From NCBI GenBank assembly GCA_964036195.1, contig OZ038453.1, positions 7,455,469 to 7,519,468 of the forward strand: a stretch of DNA of 64,000 nucleotides, given 5' to 3'. The notes under the pieces are model-generated. The model searched no databases and was not told the origin of the DNA. It saw only the letters and a program-made list of their open reading frames with translations. This DNA is from Sphaerolaimus hirsutus (Eukaryota > Nematoda > Chromadorea > Monhysterida > Sphaerolaimidae). The stretch's first letter is position 1; each line of letters starts with the position of its first letter. The translations under genes and the position numbers were made by a program. Shown here piece after piece: positions 9,962 through 21,361 of this stretch.

Positions 9962-12162
9962 CTACAGTAATTTTCCAAATTTATTCAATTCAGACACATC
10001 GTCAATGGGCGCCATCACAGCCAGCATCATTTTAGATCCATTGCGAGTGGAATTGAAATCACGGTCGCGATGTTCACTATTGAAATCGTGCTCGCATTTC
10101 TTTATGCGAATCGCCCATTTGGCTGGCGGGCCCGTGGGCGGTGGGGTGTATGTTTTCCCATCTGGTAAATATGGATTGTTTGAGTTCTGGGGGCACTCCC
10201 AGACACTGTAAAAGACCCTGTAAAGTGTCATGTGTCATGTAAAAGACCCTGTAAAGTGTCAAATGTCATGTGTCATGTAAAAGACCCTGTAAAGTGTCAA
10301 ATGTCATGTGAAAGACCCTGTAAAATGTCACGTGTCATGTAAAAGACCCTGTAAAATGTCAAATGTCATGTGTCATGTAAAAGACCCTGTAAAGTGTCAA
10401 ATGTCATGTGAAAGACCCTGTAAAATGTCACGTGTCATGTAAAAGACCCTGTAAAATGTCAAATTTCATATAAAATAATTTGTAAAGTGTCATGTCACAA
10501 TGTGTATCCAATTCTTATGTTTTTGTACAAATCGTATGTAAACGTAAGATTTGGATACAAAAAACATAAGATTTGGATATGGGAAAATAAGATTTGGATA
10601 CACATGACACTTAATACGGTTTTCTCATGAATTTTGACACTTTACATGACGTTTTACATGACACAATACATTTTACAGGGTCTTTTACATGCCACATGAC
10701 ATTTTACAGGGTCTTTTACATGCACATGACATTTTACAGGGTCTTTGACACTTTTCAGAGTCTTTCACAGGGTCTGGGAGTGGCACATCACATGGTGTAG
10801 TCATCACTAGTGATGGAAAAGCGCCATGGCACTAGCACTGAAGGAAAAATCACCATGGCGCTTCTGGCGCTTTGCACCATTTGCTCTGCGCTTTTTACGC
10901 TATTGGCGCTTTGCGCCTGGGTTCCAAAAACCGCCAAAGAGGCACTTCTGGCGCTTGGCGCCAAAGCCATGGCACTTTTTCCATCACTAGATCACATTAT
11001 TATTCAAATAGAGTGTCAAAACTTGGAGATACACCAAATTTTTAGCTGAATTTTTTTGCTGTTTCACTCGATTTTGGTGTATTGTCAGTTTTTGGCAAAG
11101 ATGAAAAAAAATCACCGTTACTTTGTTTCACCATTAGCTATTGCTGGTATGAATTCTGCAAAAGCAAATCTCAAAAAAATAAATCTACATAAAGTTCCAA
11201 ACGGATTAGCAAGAAAACTTGTACCTATCTCCATGACGGGTAAAGGAGGTTGATATAATGGCTTTGTAGAATGGAATGTGCAGGAAAATGAAGCTCCATT
11301 GAGTTTGTGCTTGCACACATTTCCACTTTGGGTCTGAAACATTGTGGGGTAAATTATAGGTTTTTTCATGTTTATTTTCATTTATTTCTTCCTATAACTT
11401 TCAATTTAATTTTCAATGTGGGTGAACAACAAAGAACACCCCAGTTTGCAGGCTGAAATTTTTTTTAGTTCCAATGTTTCAGGTCCAAGTTTATTGGATG
11501 CATAATATTTCCACCCTGAAATAACTGCCCCAAACGACATTTTTCACATGGGTTGATTGATTACAAAATAATTACCTATTTTTTATTTATCAATTCCGGA
11601 ACCGAAACATGTGATACTTGGATATGAAGCCACCTAATCGGAACTGAATATGTGAACCCATTTTGCACCCCTTTTCACTCACACTAATCATTTAAAATAC
11701 ACTACAATTGACAAGAAATAATATTAAAGAAAACACCATACTCATCAGACTACATACAACTATTTTATCTATTCCACTGGAGTCACACCCCGAATTAGAT
11801 CAATTTTGGTAAAAATTGATTATTTTGTCCATTAACAAGTGTTTTTTATGTTATCATATTAATCTTAAATTGTAGAGTTTTTGAAAGGGTTTATTCATCT
11901 TATTGTTTAAATACATGTTTCTTTTCTGAACTGCAACATTACAAAGTTCACTAACATTATATCCATGTGATTTGATGTCACAAGTTGACTCTCTGATTTT
12001 GGCTGTAAATTCATAGTTATGAAAAGGTATAGGTCTGGTACATACTCGTATTATTTCGGTAGCCACCAGATATTTCTTTTTGGAACAAAACCTGTTGTAC
12101 CATTGTGGTGGCTCTGGGCAATTTCCATTCAAATTTTCATCAATTGCAATTTGTGCCAATTT
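9962..12162 (-). CDS. Cysteine-rich protein, last four exons, 5' end not found
   Basis: Exons on the minus strand: 12162-11956, 11333-11225, 10806-10787, 10186-9962; phases 0-0, 0-1, 1-0, 0-stop, total 187 codons. Exon 1 has four cysteines (near NGNC, RFC, RVC and STC) and is homologous to the exon at 60571-60765. Exon 2 runs from TQSGNVCKH to PPLPVME. Exon 3 is a 20-nt microexon (VMTTPCD with its neighbours). Exon 4 has a Pro-rich TYTPPPTGPPAKW stretch, a Cys, a basic/acidic run and ends NKFGKLL. No family recognised. Cysteine spacing suggests an extracellular protein, but the signal peptide would be upstream. It ends 293 bp from the SLC10 stop, tail to tail. Confidence 0.6.
10187..10786 (-). 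mobile_element. Introner-like MITE forming the last intron of the minus-strand gene
   Basis: Read on the minus strand, it starts donor GAT|GT then GCCACTCCCAGACCCTGTGA and ends GTGTCTGGGAGTGC then CCCCAG|, so both splice sites lie at the element borders. The arms hold many GACCCTGTAAAGTGTCA repeats and the GTATCCAAATCTTAT module. The flanking 8-mers (tgtgatgt and ccccagaa) do not match well, so the duplication has decayed or one end was exchanged. Confidence 0.7.
10807..10990. mobile_element. GCGCC-type MITE whose end supplies a splice acceptor
   Basis: Termini CTAGTGATGGAAAAGCGCCA and TGGCACTTTTTCCATCACTA. On the minus strand its final bases CATCACTAG| are the acceptor of the 20-nt microexon 10806-10787; the phase agrees with the exons on either side. 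Confidence 0.6.
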
Positions 12163-12219
12163 CTGCATGTGAGCAGTGTCTTTCAGGTAACTCCCAATTA
12201 TCTTATACATAAATAATAA

Positions 12220-13350
12220 ACTTGTGGTGATTGCTTTTTCAAATGCTTTATGCTATTCAAATGTGCACATGATGCATAACAGGCTGATAGATATGATTAA
12301 CATGTTGGGATGGGATGCATTAAGAACTTATTTTATATGATATACAGCGATTTGTATGTCTTTTTTCAATCACCAATTTATATTGTAAACCATTTTTACT
12401 ATGAAAACTAGATTGAAAATAAAAAAATATTGGGCATCAACATTTTGCACTTGTTTGTATTCTTGTATTTCTGGTATGCTGCAAAATCAATTTTAAAAAT
12501 AAAAATATAGGTGAATATATATAAAAATATAAAAAAAATATCATTTTAGTCAAAACTACTTACAACCAGATACTGTAAATGCATTTAAGCTTATGAGTCA
12601 AATCATATTATTGTATTATATGAATACATACCTATTTACTTTCACATGTTGATTCACTATATATTTTGGAAAGAATCTAGAATACATCACATTTTGGATG
12701 TAAATTGATGTAAAATAATAATGTCGATAACTTTTTTAAAGATTTTTTTAGCAAAAAAAAATACTTAAAAAGTGTATATTTAAAAAAATCCTCAAATAAA
12801 ACAACATTTACTGATTAAAAATTTAACCTTGATACTGTCAGTTGGGGGTAAATCCTTGCAGCCACCAGGCCACAATGGCCCTTGATAACCCACTGAATAA
12901 TTTATTATTAAAAATATGACTGCCAAAATAAGGAGTAGCTTCTCCATAATTTAAAGAAAATATTCCAGTGTTTCTCTGCTATTTATGTGACCTCATCTGG
13001 TTTAAAGTTTTCCACACCTCTCATGTACATGTGAATTGTGACTTGTGAGCTGGGAAACTTGGATGTGTGCTAGGAAAGTTAGAAGTGGCAAGTGAAGAAG
13101 TACAGAACATGTTTGCACAAAAGAATTGCATCGAGTTAATGTGTTTTTGTATTACATAGAAACATGAGATTTTACTAATGTTAGAGAAGTAATAAAATTC
13201 AAATTGTTCAGTAAAAACTTAATTAGAACAAAACAAATTAGAAGTTATTACTATTGACAACTAAAATGCTAGAAAAAGAATCAACTATATTTTGGCATTT
13301 TACTGGGATTGTTAAGACGCTGATTGTATGGTGTTTTATAAATTTTTGTA
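12220..13350. other. A/T-rich stretch, no gene seen
   Basis: Upstream (minus strand) of the cysteine-rich gene. A/T-rich with poly-A and poly-T runs and stops in all frames. I see no convincing exon, RNA gene or repeat end. The missing 5' exons of the minus-strand gene may lie further upstream. Confidence 0.5.
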
Positions 13351-13353
13351 TGT

Positions 13354-14181
13354 GTTGTGACTAGGGTTCAAACGATATATCGTATCGAATATCGAATATC
13401 GGATATCGACCATTTTTTAATATCGAATATCGAATATCGATATCGAAAATTTTGAAAAAATATCGAATATCGAGTATCGATATCGAAAATTTTGAAAAAA
13501 TATCGAATATCGATATCGAATATCGACCATTTTTTCGATATATCGAACCTGTATTGTGTCCCCGCATTTACTTTTCATTTTCATTTTGAGATGTTTATGG
13601 TTGATCTGATGTGCTTATAGTATTGTATTTGATGAGTAAAAGTACAGTATTTATAATGTCATTGTTGTTGGAGTGCTAAATTTGAAGCCAGAAAATGCTG
13701 ATATACTTTTTTTGCAACATGCCCTTAAGTAATTAGGTTATAAGGATGAACTGTAATATCTACCAATTGTTATTTGTCTGATACACTTTGATTCATCATG
13801 TTTTTCTTCTATTTTCTACCATTGAGTGATGTAAAGCTTGTTAAAATTACTTGTACCATTCACATTTCAGTAAAGAGATGATTAAACATGTGTGCAATCA
13901 CATAAAAATACAATATGCCACTTGAAATATGCCTTGCTATACCAAAAGCACATCGCAATATCAAATATCGAAAATATCGAAATATCGAATATCGGATATC
14001 GACCATTTTTCAATATCGAATATCGAATATCGATATCGAGGTTCCATATCGTATCGATATCGAATATCGAGTTTCAGAAAAAAATATCGAATATCGAATA
14101 TCGATATCGTTAATTTTGTAAAAATATCGAATATCGGATATCGATATCGAAAAGTCATATCGTTTGAACCCTAGTTGTGAC
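13354..14181. mobile_element. hAT-type MITE with ATCGAATATCG arrays
   Basis: Element 13362-14173 has 17-bp-plus terminal inverted repeats TAGGGTTCAAACGATAT and its complement, and is flanked by perfect 8-bp duplications GTTGTGAC at 13354 and 14174. TAGGG termini and 8-bp duplications are typical of hAT elements. Both ends carry arrays of ATATCGAATATCG; the middle is unique A/T-rich sequence. ORFs rich in Arg-Tyr-Ile-Ser here are translations of the array. Confidence 0.85.
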
Positions 14182-14854
14182 TAGGGTGTCAAAAAAATTT
14201 ATTTACGGAAAACGGAAACGGAAACGGAAAAAAATTTTCAGCGGCCGGAAAATGGAACGGAAAACGGAAAAAAATTTGCACTTGGCGGAAAACGGAAACG
14301 GAAACGGAAAAAAAATTTCAGCGGCCGGAAAACGGAAAAAGAGGCCGGAAAAACAGAAACGGAAAAATCAAATTTGGATCGGAAATGGAAAAACTTGCTG
14401 AAATTTTGCCAGAAAACGGAAAAAATGTGCTGAAATTTCGCTGGAAGTGGAAAAAATTTGCAGTAATTTTGCTGGAAACAGCAATTTTTTTACATCATTG
14501 ACAATCTGCATGAATTTTTACCAGTTTGGCTGATCAGAAAACAGAAAGTTGAGCCAGAAAAAGGTAAAATGAGGCGGAAAAATGGGAAATTGAGGCAATG
14601 GGAAATGGGAAAATGGAAAAAGGTGGAAAAACTGGAAATTGAGGCGGAAAACGGAAAAAAGGCGGAAAAACTGAAAATTTAGCCGGAAAACGGAAAATGA
14701 GCCGGAAAAACAGAAACGGAAAAAAAAAGTTGCCGGAAAACGGAACGGAAAACGGAAAAAAATTTCAGCGGCCGGAAAACGGAACGGAAAACGGAAAAAA
14801 TTTGCCTGCGGAAAACGGAAACGGAAAACGGAAATTTGACACCCTAGTTGTGAC
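14182..14854. mobile_element. hAT-type MITE with GGAAACGG repeats, adjacent to the previous one
   Basis: Element 14182-14846 begins TAGGGTGTCAAAAAAATTTA and ends GGAAATTTGACACCCTA. It is flanked on both sides by GTTGTGAC (14174 and 14847), the same 8-mer as the neighbour. The interior is degenerate GGAAAACGGAAACGGAAA. Related copies: 17992-18528 (complete), about 4284-4380, 24300-24364 and 49815-50300 (partial). Confidence 0.85.
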
Positions 14855-15833
14855 CCTCCTTCTTGGTAACAGCTTGGAGCCAACATCCAGTTATTAGGGC
14901 AATGGGCATGTAACCTCTGGAATAAAATTTGTTTGCCAAATATTTCCAGTGGATGTTTAAAAGTTGAGTATTTCAATAAAGTTGTGTATTCCAATTAAGT
15001 TGTGTATTGCCTTATTTTTGAGGGTTAAGCTTTAACAAGTTTTTCTTGTAAAACAAAATTTTGTATGGCTCGAGTTTTTGGAGAAAACTGTAACACATTT
15101 AGAAGGCATACACACACACACTGTTCCCAGGTAAATTATTAACATCATCAACTGGGCTGTAGGCAGTTAAAGGTTACCTACTTTTCAATTGCAATAGTTT
15201 TCCGCCCATGTGTGAACTGTATTTTGATAAATATCGGTAAAAATATGTCTTAGGTACAATTTGTTTAGTCCAGGGTTTCAGGGAATACTTGACTACTGTA
15301 GAAAGGGTGTCCAAAACTTTTAAAATTATCCTAAAAAAATAATCTACACTGCTTAATGAGACTGATAATCTAATTGTACATTTATCTCTGTAATCTCGAT
15401 TCAAGCTTTTCTAACACATGTAATAATATCTGGCATAATGTAATATGGCTTCAATATGGTCTTCATGCATATAGTATGCCCGATGTAAAAGTTTTTTGAA
15501 TGGTGAGTGGTGTTTGAAGGTTTTAAAAGCTTATTCAAGTAGGTATTTTAGTTGCCAAAAGCTCACACTTCACTTCACAGTACTAGAAATTGTGTTGAAG
15601 TAAATGAAGAGAAAGTTATCCTTTAAACTGATGTGCTTTGTTAGGTGGGAACTGATTATGCATAACTTTTTTTTCTGCCATGTGTTTGTTCATTTGTTCA
15701 TTCACCCTGGGAGTTTGATTAAATACACTCACACATATTTTTACAATGTTTTTGGGGAAAATATTTCTAATCAATGGAATCAAACTTTTGTAAAGCCGAT
15801 CAAATGTCACACATAGACTGATCCATAATATAT
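14855..15833. other. Unique sequence without a recognisable gene
   Basis: A/T-rich, with only short ORFs in all frames and a short CA run near 15110. Nothing with exon-like composition or paired splice signals was identified. Confidence 0.4.
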
Positions 15834-15935
15834 ACCGTATTTCCTCGAAATACCCCCCGGGGGGTATGGGGGTATTTCTAGGGGGGTATTTCGGTGGGGG
15901 TGTTTTTCTAGGGGGATATTTCGAGGAAATACGGT
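15834..15935. mobile_element. Short ACCGTATTT-family MITE (about 100 bp)
   Basis: ACCGTATTTCCTCGAAATAC at the left and GATATTTCGAGGAAATACGG at the right, with G-rich sequence between. It is the shortest complete copy in the window. Confidence 0.7.
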
Positions 15936-16341
15936 AATCTGTGAAAGTGTAGAATAGTGTGAACGTAGGATAAAATAACTCTAGTTTACCTAGGTAGTTT
16001 ACTCTAGTTTAATTTTATATACACCAACCGAGATTGAATGGCAACTTTTTTCATAGGAGAAGTGGAAAAGTGTCGTCGACTGTGAATTTTGCGCATACAA
16101 ATAGTTACCAACACAATAAAACACTTCCTACTGTGAAATTGATATCGCACCAAACGATGAAAGCTCAAACGGTGAATGTTTAGAAATGCAGACAACTTTT
16201 TTCTCTCAATAGCCTCAGTTTACATAAACAAATCATGAGTGAAAACGTTCAAAATCAACCGATCATTGCGACATTTCAGAACTTTGCATTTGCATTCAGG
16301 AAATCGACCGCAGTGCAAAACCGACGCAAAATTATTTCGTC

Positions 16342-16389
16342 ATGTCTATCAAACTTTTTCTCTTTTTGGCAGTCGTGCCTTTGTGCATG
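16342..16389 (+). CDS. Signal-peptide exon of a secreted protein
   Basis: ATG at 16342 followed by a hydrophobic run (IKLFLFLAVVPLC), then a consensus donor ATG|GTGAGT at 16390, phase 0. This looks like the first coding exon of the plus-strand gene continuing at 16713. The phase does not match that exon directly (which needs phase 2), so a small exon is probably missing between them, or the two belong to different genes. A MITE (16481-16664) occupies most of the interval. Confidence 0.55.
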
Positions 16390-16480
16390 GTGAGTGAAAT
16401 GTTTGGCAAGTTGTCAAAATTTAGCACAGTGCTACTAGCACTGCTAAATGATTTTTTTTATCTGTGATAAATTAACTACT

Positions 16481-16664
16481 GTATTTCCTCGGAATACCCC
16501 CTCAAAGTGGCCACTATGAATAAATAATCGGCCACCCCCTCGAAATACCAAACCTGAAATTAGTGTAAATAGAATGTAAGTACCAAACCAAATACTGCAC
16601 CGCTCAAAATTTCCACTATGAAAAAATAAACCCCCCTGGGGTCATTTCGAAGACATACGGTACG
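16481..16664. mobile_element. ACCGTATTT-family MITE
   Basis: Ends CTGTATTTCCTCGGAATACC and TCATTTCGAAGACATACGGT, with cytosine-rich sequence between. It lies in the intron after the signal-peptide exon. Confidence 0.6.
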
Positions 16665-16712
16665 GTGGTAATTGCACTCATGCGTTTGTGACTGACCGTG
16701 ACAATTCTGTAG

Positions 16713-17119
16713 AAGAAACCCTCCCCCCCAAAAAACCCCCCAAAAGACACATGGACAAAATATGGCACCCCCTGTGCAGAGTTTGCCCACCAGCCCGGTG
16801 CACGTGTTTCCCGACCAAATGCCCGAACCCCCGGTGCCCACTCCCAGACCCTGCAAAATGCCCCGAAACATGTCAAATATCAAGCGAATTGTCAAAAGTC
16901 ATGTAAAATGCCCTGTAAGATAGCAATCGAAATCGCCACGTTCCAGGACATTTTACATCACTTTAGACACTTGACATTTGACACTTGACATTTTCCATAG
17001 CATTATACAGTGTGCGGGAGTGCGCCCAGGAGCACGTCAACCGCATGATGGCGAGTTTGTTCGGCACATGCCCGGCTGCCTTGACATGTATCAGAGGACT
17101 GCAGAAGGAAAACAGAGAG
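16713..17119 (+). CDS. Pro-rich protein, two exons around an introner
   Basis: Exon 16713-16833 starts after CTGTAG and encodes a Pro/Gln-rich segment ending DQMPEPP. Exon 17030-17119 encodes EHVNRMMASLFGTC, then PAALTCIRGLQKENRE, and ends with donor GAG|GTGCGT. Both meet in phase 0. The NMAPPV motif resembles NMAPPQ in the Pro-rich part of the gene at 38634-43770. The frame choice is supported by the next exon, also phase 0. Function unknown; probably secreted if the signal-peptide exon at 16342 belongs to it. Confidence 0.6.
16834..17029 (+). mobile_element. Introner-like MITE forming a 196-bp intron
   Basis: Begins donor CCG|GT then GCCCACTCCCAGACCCTGCA and ends ACAGTGTGCGGGAGTGC then GCCCAG|. 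The flanking 8-mers cccccggt and gcccagga match at five positions. The arms are complementary TGTCAAATGTCATGTAAAATG-like sequence. The intron is the element plus one duplication copy and nothing else. Confidence 0.75.
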
Positions 17120-17125
17120 GTGCGT

Positions 17126-18615
17126 CATAGTTGTTAAAACGTATTTACGTTTACTCAAAAAGTACACATACTCGAGTACTGAGTAAATACGTTTATACCG
17201 TATTTCCTCGAAATACCCCCCGGGGGGTGATTGTTTCATAGTGGTCCCGAGAGGGGGGGGGTTAAACGAGGGGGGGGTATTTCGAGGGGGGGGGTTATTA
17301 TTTCACAAGAAAAATTTTGAAAACCAAGTACGAAATTGTCGCTTGAAACGTACGCAGACGTCGAAAAATGCAACAAAAACCGCCATTGATAAGGTTCTGT
17401 AGACTAATATTAGTATGTAGGTGGTATGTACACTGTTCTAACGTGACACCGACATTGTTTTAACGTGTGTTCTGCAGTACACAGAACACAAACTACAGTT
17501 ATTGTCATGTACGTTCCCTTTACACTCAATTTGGGGGGGGGGTATTTCGAGGGGGGGGGTGATTGTTTCATAGTGGTCTCGAGAGGGGGGGGGTCAAACG
17601 AGGGGGGGGGTATTTCGAGGGGGGGGGTATTTCGAGGAAATACGGTATATACTTTGAAAAACTTTCCTGTACTCGCTTTTACGTATACTTTTTGAAAGTA
17701 CGCGAGTACAGAAAACGTATTTCAGATAGTGATTAATGTCGATTTGAAGGCATAGAAGGAAAAAATGAGAGAATTTGCTAAAAATATTGGAAAAATGGTC
17801 GAAAATGAACATATAGCACATACCTAGCCAAAATTTGCTTAAAATATGCAAACCGTTATGCAAATTAGTGATTTTGAGTTCAAATTGGAGTGACATTTCT
17901 CAAAAATACTCACGTTTACGTTTTGCGGAGGGAAAAGTACGTTTACTCACGTTTATTCATTAGTAAAAGTAAAAAAATTATACGTTATGTGTAGGGTGTC
18001 AACTTTCCGCTTTCCGTTTTCCATTTCCGCTTTATGCAGGCAAATTTTTTACCGTTTCCGTTTTCCGGCTGCTAAATTTTTTTTCCATTTCCGTTTCCAT
18101 TTTTCTGGCTCATTTTCCATTTTCCGGCTAAAGTTTCGGTTTTTCCGCTTTTTTTTCGTTTTCCGGTTCAATTGTCTGTTTTTCCAACTTTTTTTGCACT
18201 TTCCAACTGAATTTTTCGTTTTCTGTTTCAGCCAAACTGCCGGCTCTCAATTATGTGAATTATTCCAATTTTTAGCAAAATTTCTTTCTTTCTGAATAAA
18301 TTTCTGCAAATTTTTTTCCATTTCCGGCATAATTTCTGCAAATTTTTTCTGTTTCCGGCATATATTTGGCAAATTTTTCCGTTTCCGTTTCCGTTTTCCG
18401 GCCTTTCATTTTTCCGTTTTCCGGCAAGTGCAAAAAAATATCCGTTTCCGTTTCCGTTTTCCAGCAAGTGCAAAAAATTTTCCGTTTCCATTTCCGTTTT
18501 ACGCCAAAAAAATTTTGTTGACACCCTAGTTACGTGTTCTGTACTCAAGGGGTGAGTAAAAAATAAATACTTTATGGTTACATATACTTTGAAAACATAT
18601 AGTTACTTTTACCAA
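17126..18615. mobile_element. GTTGTTAAAACG element with two younger insertions
   Basis: Outer ends TAGTTGTTAAAACGTATTTA (17126) and its diverged complement near 18600, with inner TACTTTTTGAAAGTACGCGAG-like sequence. It contains an ACCGTATTT-family MITE (17197-17646) and a complete TAGGGTGTCAA hAT-type MITE (17992-18528). It occupies the intron between exons 17030-17119 and 19142-19215. A similar element is at 48374-49345. Confidence 0.6.
17992..18528. mobile_element. hAT-type MITE, TAGGGTGTCAA family
   Basis: Ends TAGGGTGTCAACTTTCCGCT and ATTTTGTTGACACCCTA, flanked by GTTATGTG and GTTACGTG (7 of 8 identical). The interior is TTTCCGTTTTCCGG repeats, the reverse orientation of the copy at 14182. 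Confidence 0.8.
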
Positions 18616-19141
18616 CTCTGGTCGACACGTTATTTTACGTTCTGAATGAAGCGCATTTCATGAAATGAGTTGATGGGAACATGCTTGAAAATTTTGATGA
18701 AATAATAATCACCCCCTTCTCCTTGAATAATCCCCCCTCGAATAGTGCCCCTGAAAAAAGTCTGACAAAAAATAATTCCCCAGGGAATTTTTCGAGTCAA
18801 GATGGTAAATTAGCCTAGGTATTTAAATGAAAACGAGCACTGGATCGACAGAAAATTTCTGAGCTATGGCTATCATTGAAAAAATCATCATATTTTGGAG
18901 GATATAGTTTAATATAATCTCAGAAAACCTCTCAATAATACAATATAATCAAGTACCTCTCGAAAAACCTAATAAATATATATAAATCTAAAAAAATCTC
19001 ATATTTTCTGAGATTTTTTAAATATAAATCTCGCAGAGATTTTTTTAATGCTAGCTATGGCCCATGTTTTTAGTGGGGAGCGCACCGCTAGCACGAAACA
19101 ATGCTAAATGTGGACAAAATAAATAAAATATGAGCACGCAG

Positions 19142-19215
19142 ATGCTCCACAGCTACACCGGAGGCAAAATGATGCAGGAAGGTGCCGAGAATGAATTTAT
19201 GGATGACCTATGCGA
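19142..19215 (+). CDS. Next exon of the Pro-rich plus-strand gene
   Basis: Acceptor CACGCAG|ATG and donor GA|GTGAGT. Encodes MLHSYTGGKMMQEG then AENEFMDDLC, phase 0 to phase 2, matching the phase 0 exit of 17030-17119. An acidic, helix-like segment. No following exon with the required phase was identified; the sequence to the right is repeat. Confidence 0.55.
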
Positions 19216-19539
19216 GTGAGTTGAGACGTGTGGGTTTTCCATAAATCGGTATTGAGTTACTGTTTCTATTTCTGCGTTCACCTTCGCAACTATGACAAAA
19301 GTAACAAAGGCAAACCAAAAATCGAAAGCGTTTTAGAATTTTTGCATTTTTTTCGACATTTTCAGTTTTTGCATCCAATTTGAATGAAAATTACATGTTA
19401 TTTAGTAGAAAAGCATATTTCATGAAATCACTTCATAGAAACATGCTAAAATTTTTTGACGAAATAATAATTCCCCCCTTGAATAATTCCACCCCTTGAA
19501 TAGTTCCACCCTCAAAAATGTCTGACAAAAAAAATCGGC

Positions 19540-20165
19540 TATTTACACAGGTCCCGGCCGGGGACCGGGACCCGGCAAAAAATAATTTTTTTCAAAAATA
19601 AATAATTTGTGTGTATGTGTTCTTTGCGTGTTAATTAGGTTAATTAACACCAAAGTTGCATGCACAAAATTTCTGCATGACGGTTACGCACGCCGATGCA
19701 ATTTTTTTTTGGGGGGTGAATAGATTCATTCGATTTTTCTCAAATTTGGCATGCGTGTACTCCTTTGTTAAGTGAGTACGCATGCCAAATTTGAGCTCAG
19801 AGCGGTCAGTGAATATTAATTTATTGATACTTAAAGTTTTGTCGATCACTGTATTTTTCTACAGTGCATGAAATCCTGCCGGGGACCGGTCCCCGGCAAT
19901 ATTGAAATGGTCCCGACCGGGGCCAAACGTCCCCGGTGAGAAAATTATTTTTTCAGTATACAACGATTTTTGGTCCCCGACCGGGGTCGTTTGGCCCCGG
20001 TACCACACAAAAATTGCTGGTACTTTTCGGCACTTTGTGGTAAATGTCCCCGGTCGGGGCCAAACGACCCCGGTGAGACAAATTTTTTTTCAGTAAACAG
20101 AAAATTTTCGGACCGTACAGGGTCCATTCGGCCCGTGTGCCTTATAAAAATTTATTGCATTAGGG
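19540..20165. mobile_element. GGCCGGGGACC-type MITE
   Basis: Starts GGTCCCGGCCGGGGACCGGG and continues with several GGTCCCCGACCGGGG palindromes separated by TTTTTTCAGTAAACA. Between the two parts lies a conserved TTGCATGCACAAAATTT...GCATGCCAAATTT block. Comparable copies: 46975-47575 and 55700-56280 (opposite orientation); related short ones at 24140-24360, 25050-25345 and 25930-26190. Confidence 0.65.
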
Positions 20166-20189
20166 TGTTTAATTTTGTGTGATTATATT

Positions 20190-20960
20190 TAAATATAAAT
20201 ACATGAGCGGGCTGACAGTGCTCGCCATTCGCGCTAGGGGTGAGCTACGGTCATAAAATTTTAACACGTACACGGAACGGGTGTTTTGCGTTTTCACCCA
20301 AAATTTCAACCCTCTAGCTCCACCCACTGCGGAACTGTGGGGGTTACAATTCCGGTCATTTTGTACTGATGTACACATGGTGCTCTAGCTCAACGCTGCT
20401 TTCAGTTGTGATCATGAAACTTTGGCTAGTGTAAGCCAGTGTGTTGGCAATGTGCTGATAGTATTCAACACTTTTATCAACATCATTGCTATTAAGGTAA
20501 AATTAATATGCAAATCAGGGTGATGTGCAAAAAACGTGGGAACTGTGATGGATGTTTTGGTGATCATCTGAGATCATGTTGTATTACAATGATTTTAATG
20601 TTGTTTTGAAATGTGGAGTAAATGATTATGTCAATCAAATTTCATTTGTGTTTCATTACTAATCTGTACTAGACACATTACCTGTGTTCAACAGCGGTGT
20701 GCATGTGCAGAGCACCATGTGTACATCAGTACAAAATGACCGAAATTGTAACCCCCACAGTTCCGCAGTGGGTGGAGCTAAAGGAGTGAAAGTTTGGATG
20801 AAAACTCAAAACACCTGGTATATTAACATGTTACAATTTTATGACCGTAGCTTACCCCTAGCGCGAATTGCGAGCACTGTCCAGGGACTTTTCAGCCTGA
20901 CCATGTACATGCATGTGTCCCATGCTGTTGTAAATACATTGGCCGATTTTGATGTCATTT
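20190..20960. repeat. Inverted-repeat element with GCGCTAGGGGTGAGC / GCTTACCCCTAGCGCG arms
   Basis: The left arm (about 20190-20400) and right arm (about 20690-20900) are inverted copies; both include the complement pair around TGTACATCAGTACAAAATGA. A further copy lies at 55480-55690. Translations in this arm are identical on the two strands for that reason and are not genes. Confidence 0.7.
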
Positions 20961-21361
20961 AAGTATGTTGGGGTTTGGGGTCTACCGTCTGGGCTATGAC
21001 CAAAAATTTTTGTTTGCTCAAATAATCCCCCAGTCCTGAGAAAAAGGGGGTCTATATAAAGGTGTTCATTTTGTATGCCTCATCTGGACATTGATTTTGA
21101 AGCTTAATAAGTTGGTCATTTATGGGCTGTTTTGGATCGGTCAACAATTAAAATGATCAGGACAGCGTGCAGATTCAATTTTTGTGGTTGGATTAGTGAT
21201 GTGTAAATTTCATATGCTGATTTGATACAGTTGAATGAAAATGCATGCAATTTTAAAACTCAATATCTCAGCAATTTCTCAACCGATTTTCACCAATAAA
21301 CACTTTAAATGATCAGAATCACCTGGAGCTTCCATGTTCCATTTATGTTCTGATTATCAGC

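Noticed and set aside
13361..14174. Several ORFs rich in Arg, Tyr, Ile and Ser on both strands
   Set aside because: They are translations of the ATCGAATATCG arrays of a MITE and are open in many frames because of the repeat.
14518..14994. 158-codon minus-strand ORF rich in Phe, Arg and Pro
   Set aside because: Reads through the complement of GGAAAACGGAAA repeats; no motif, and it crosses the element border.
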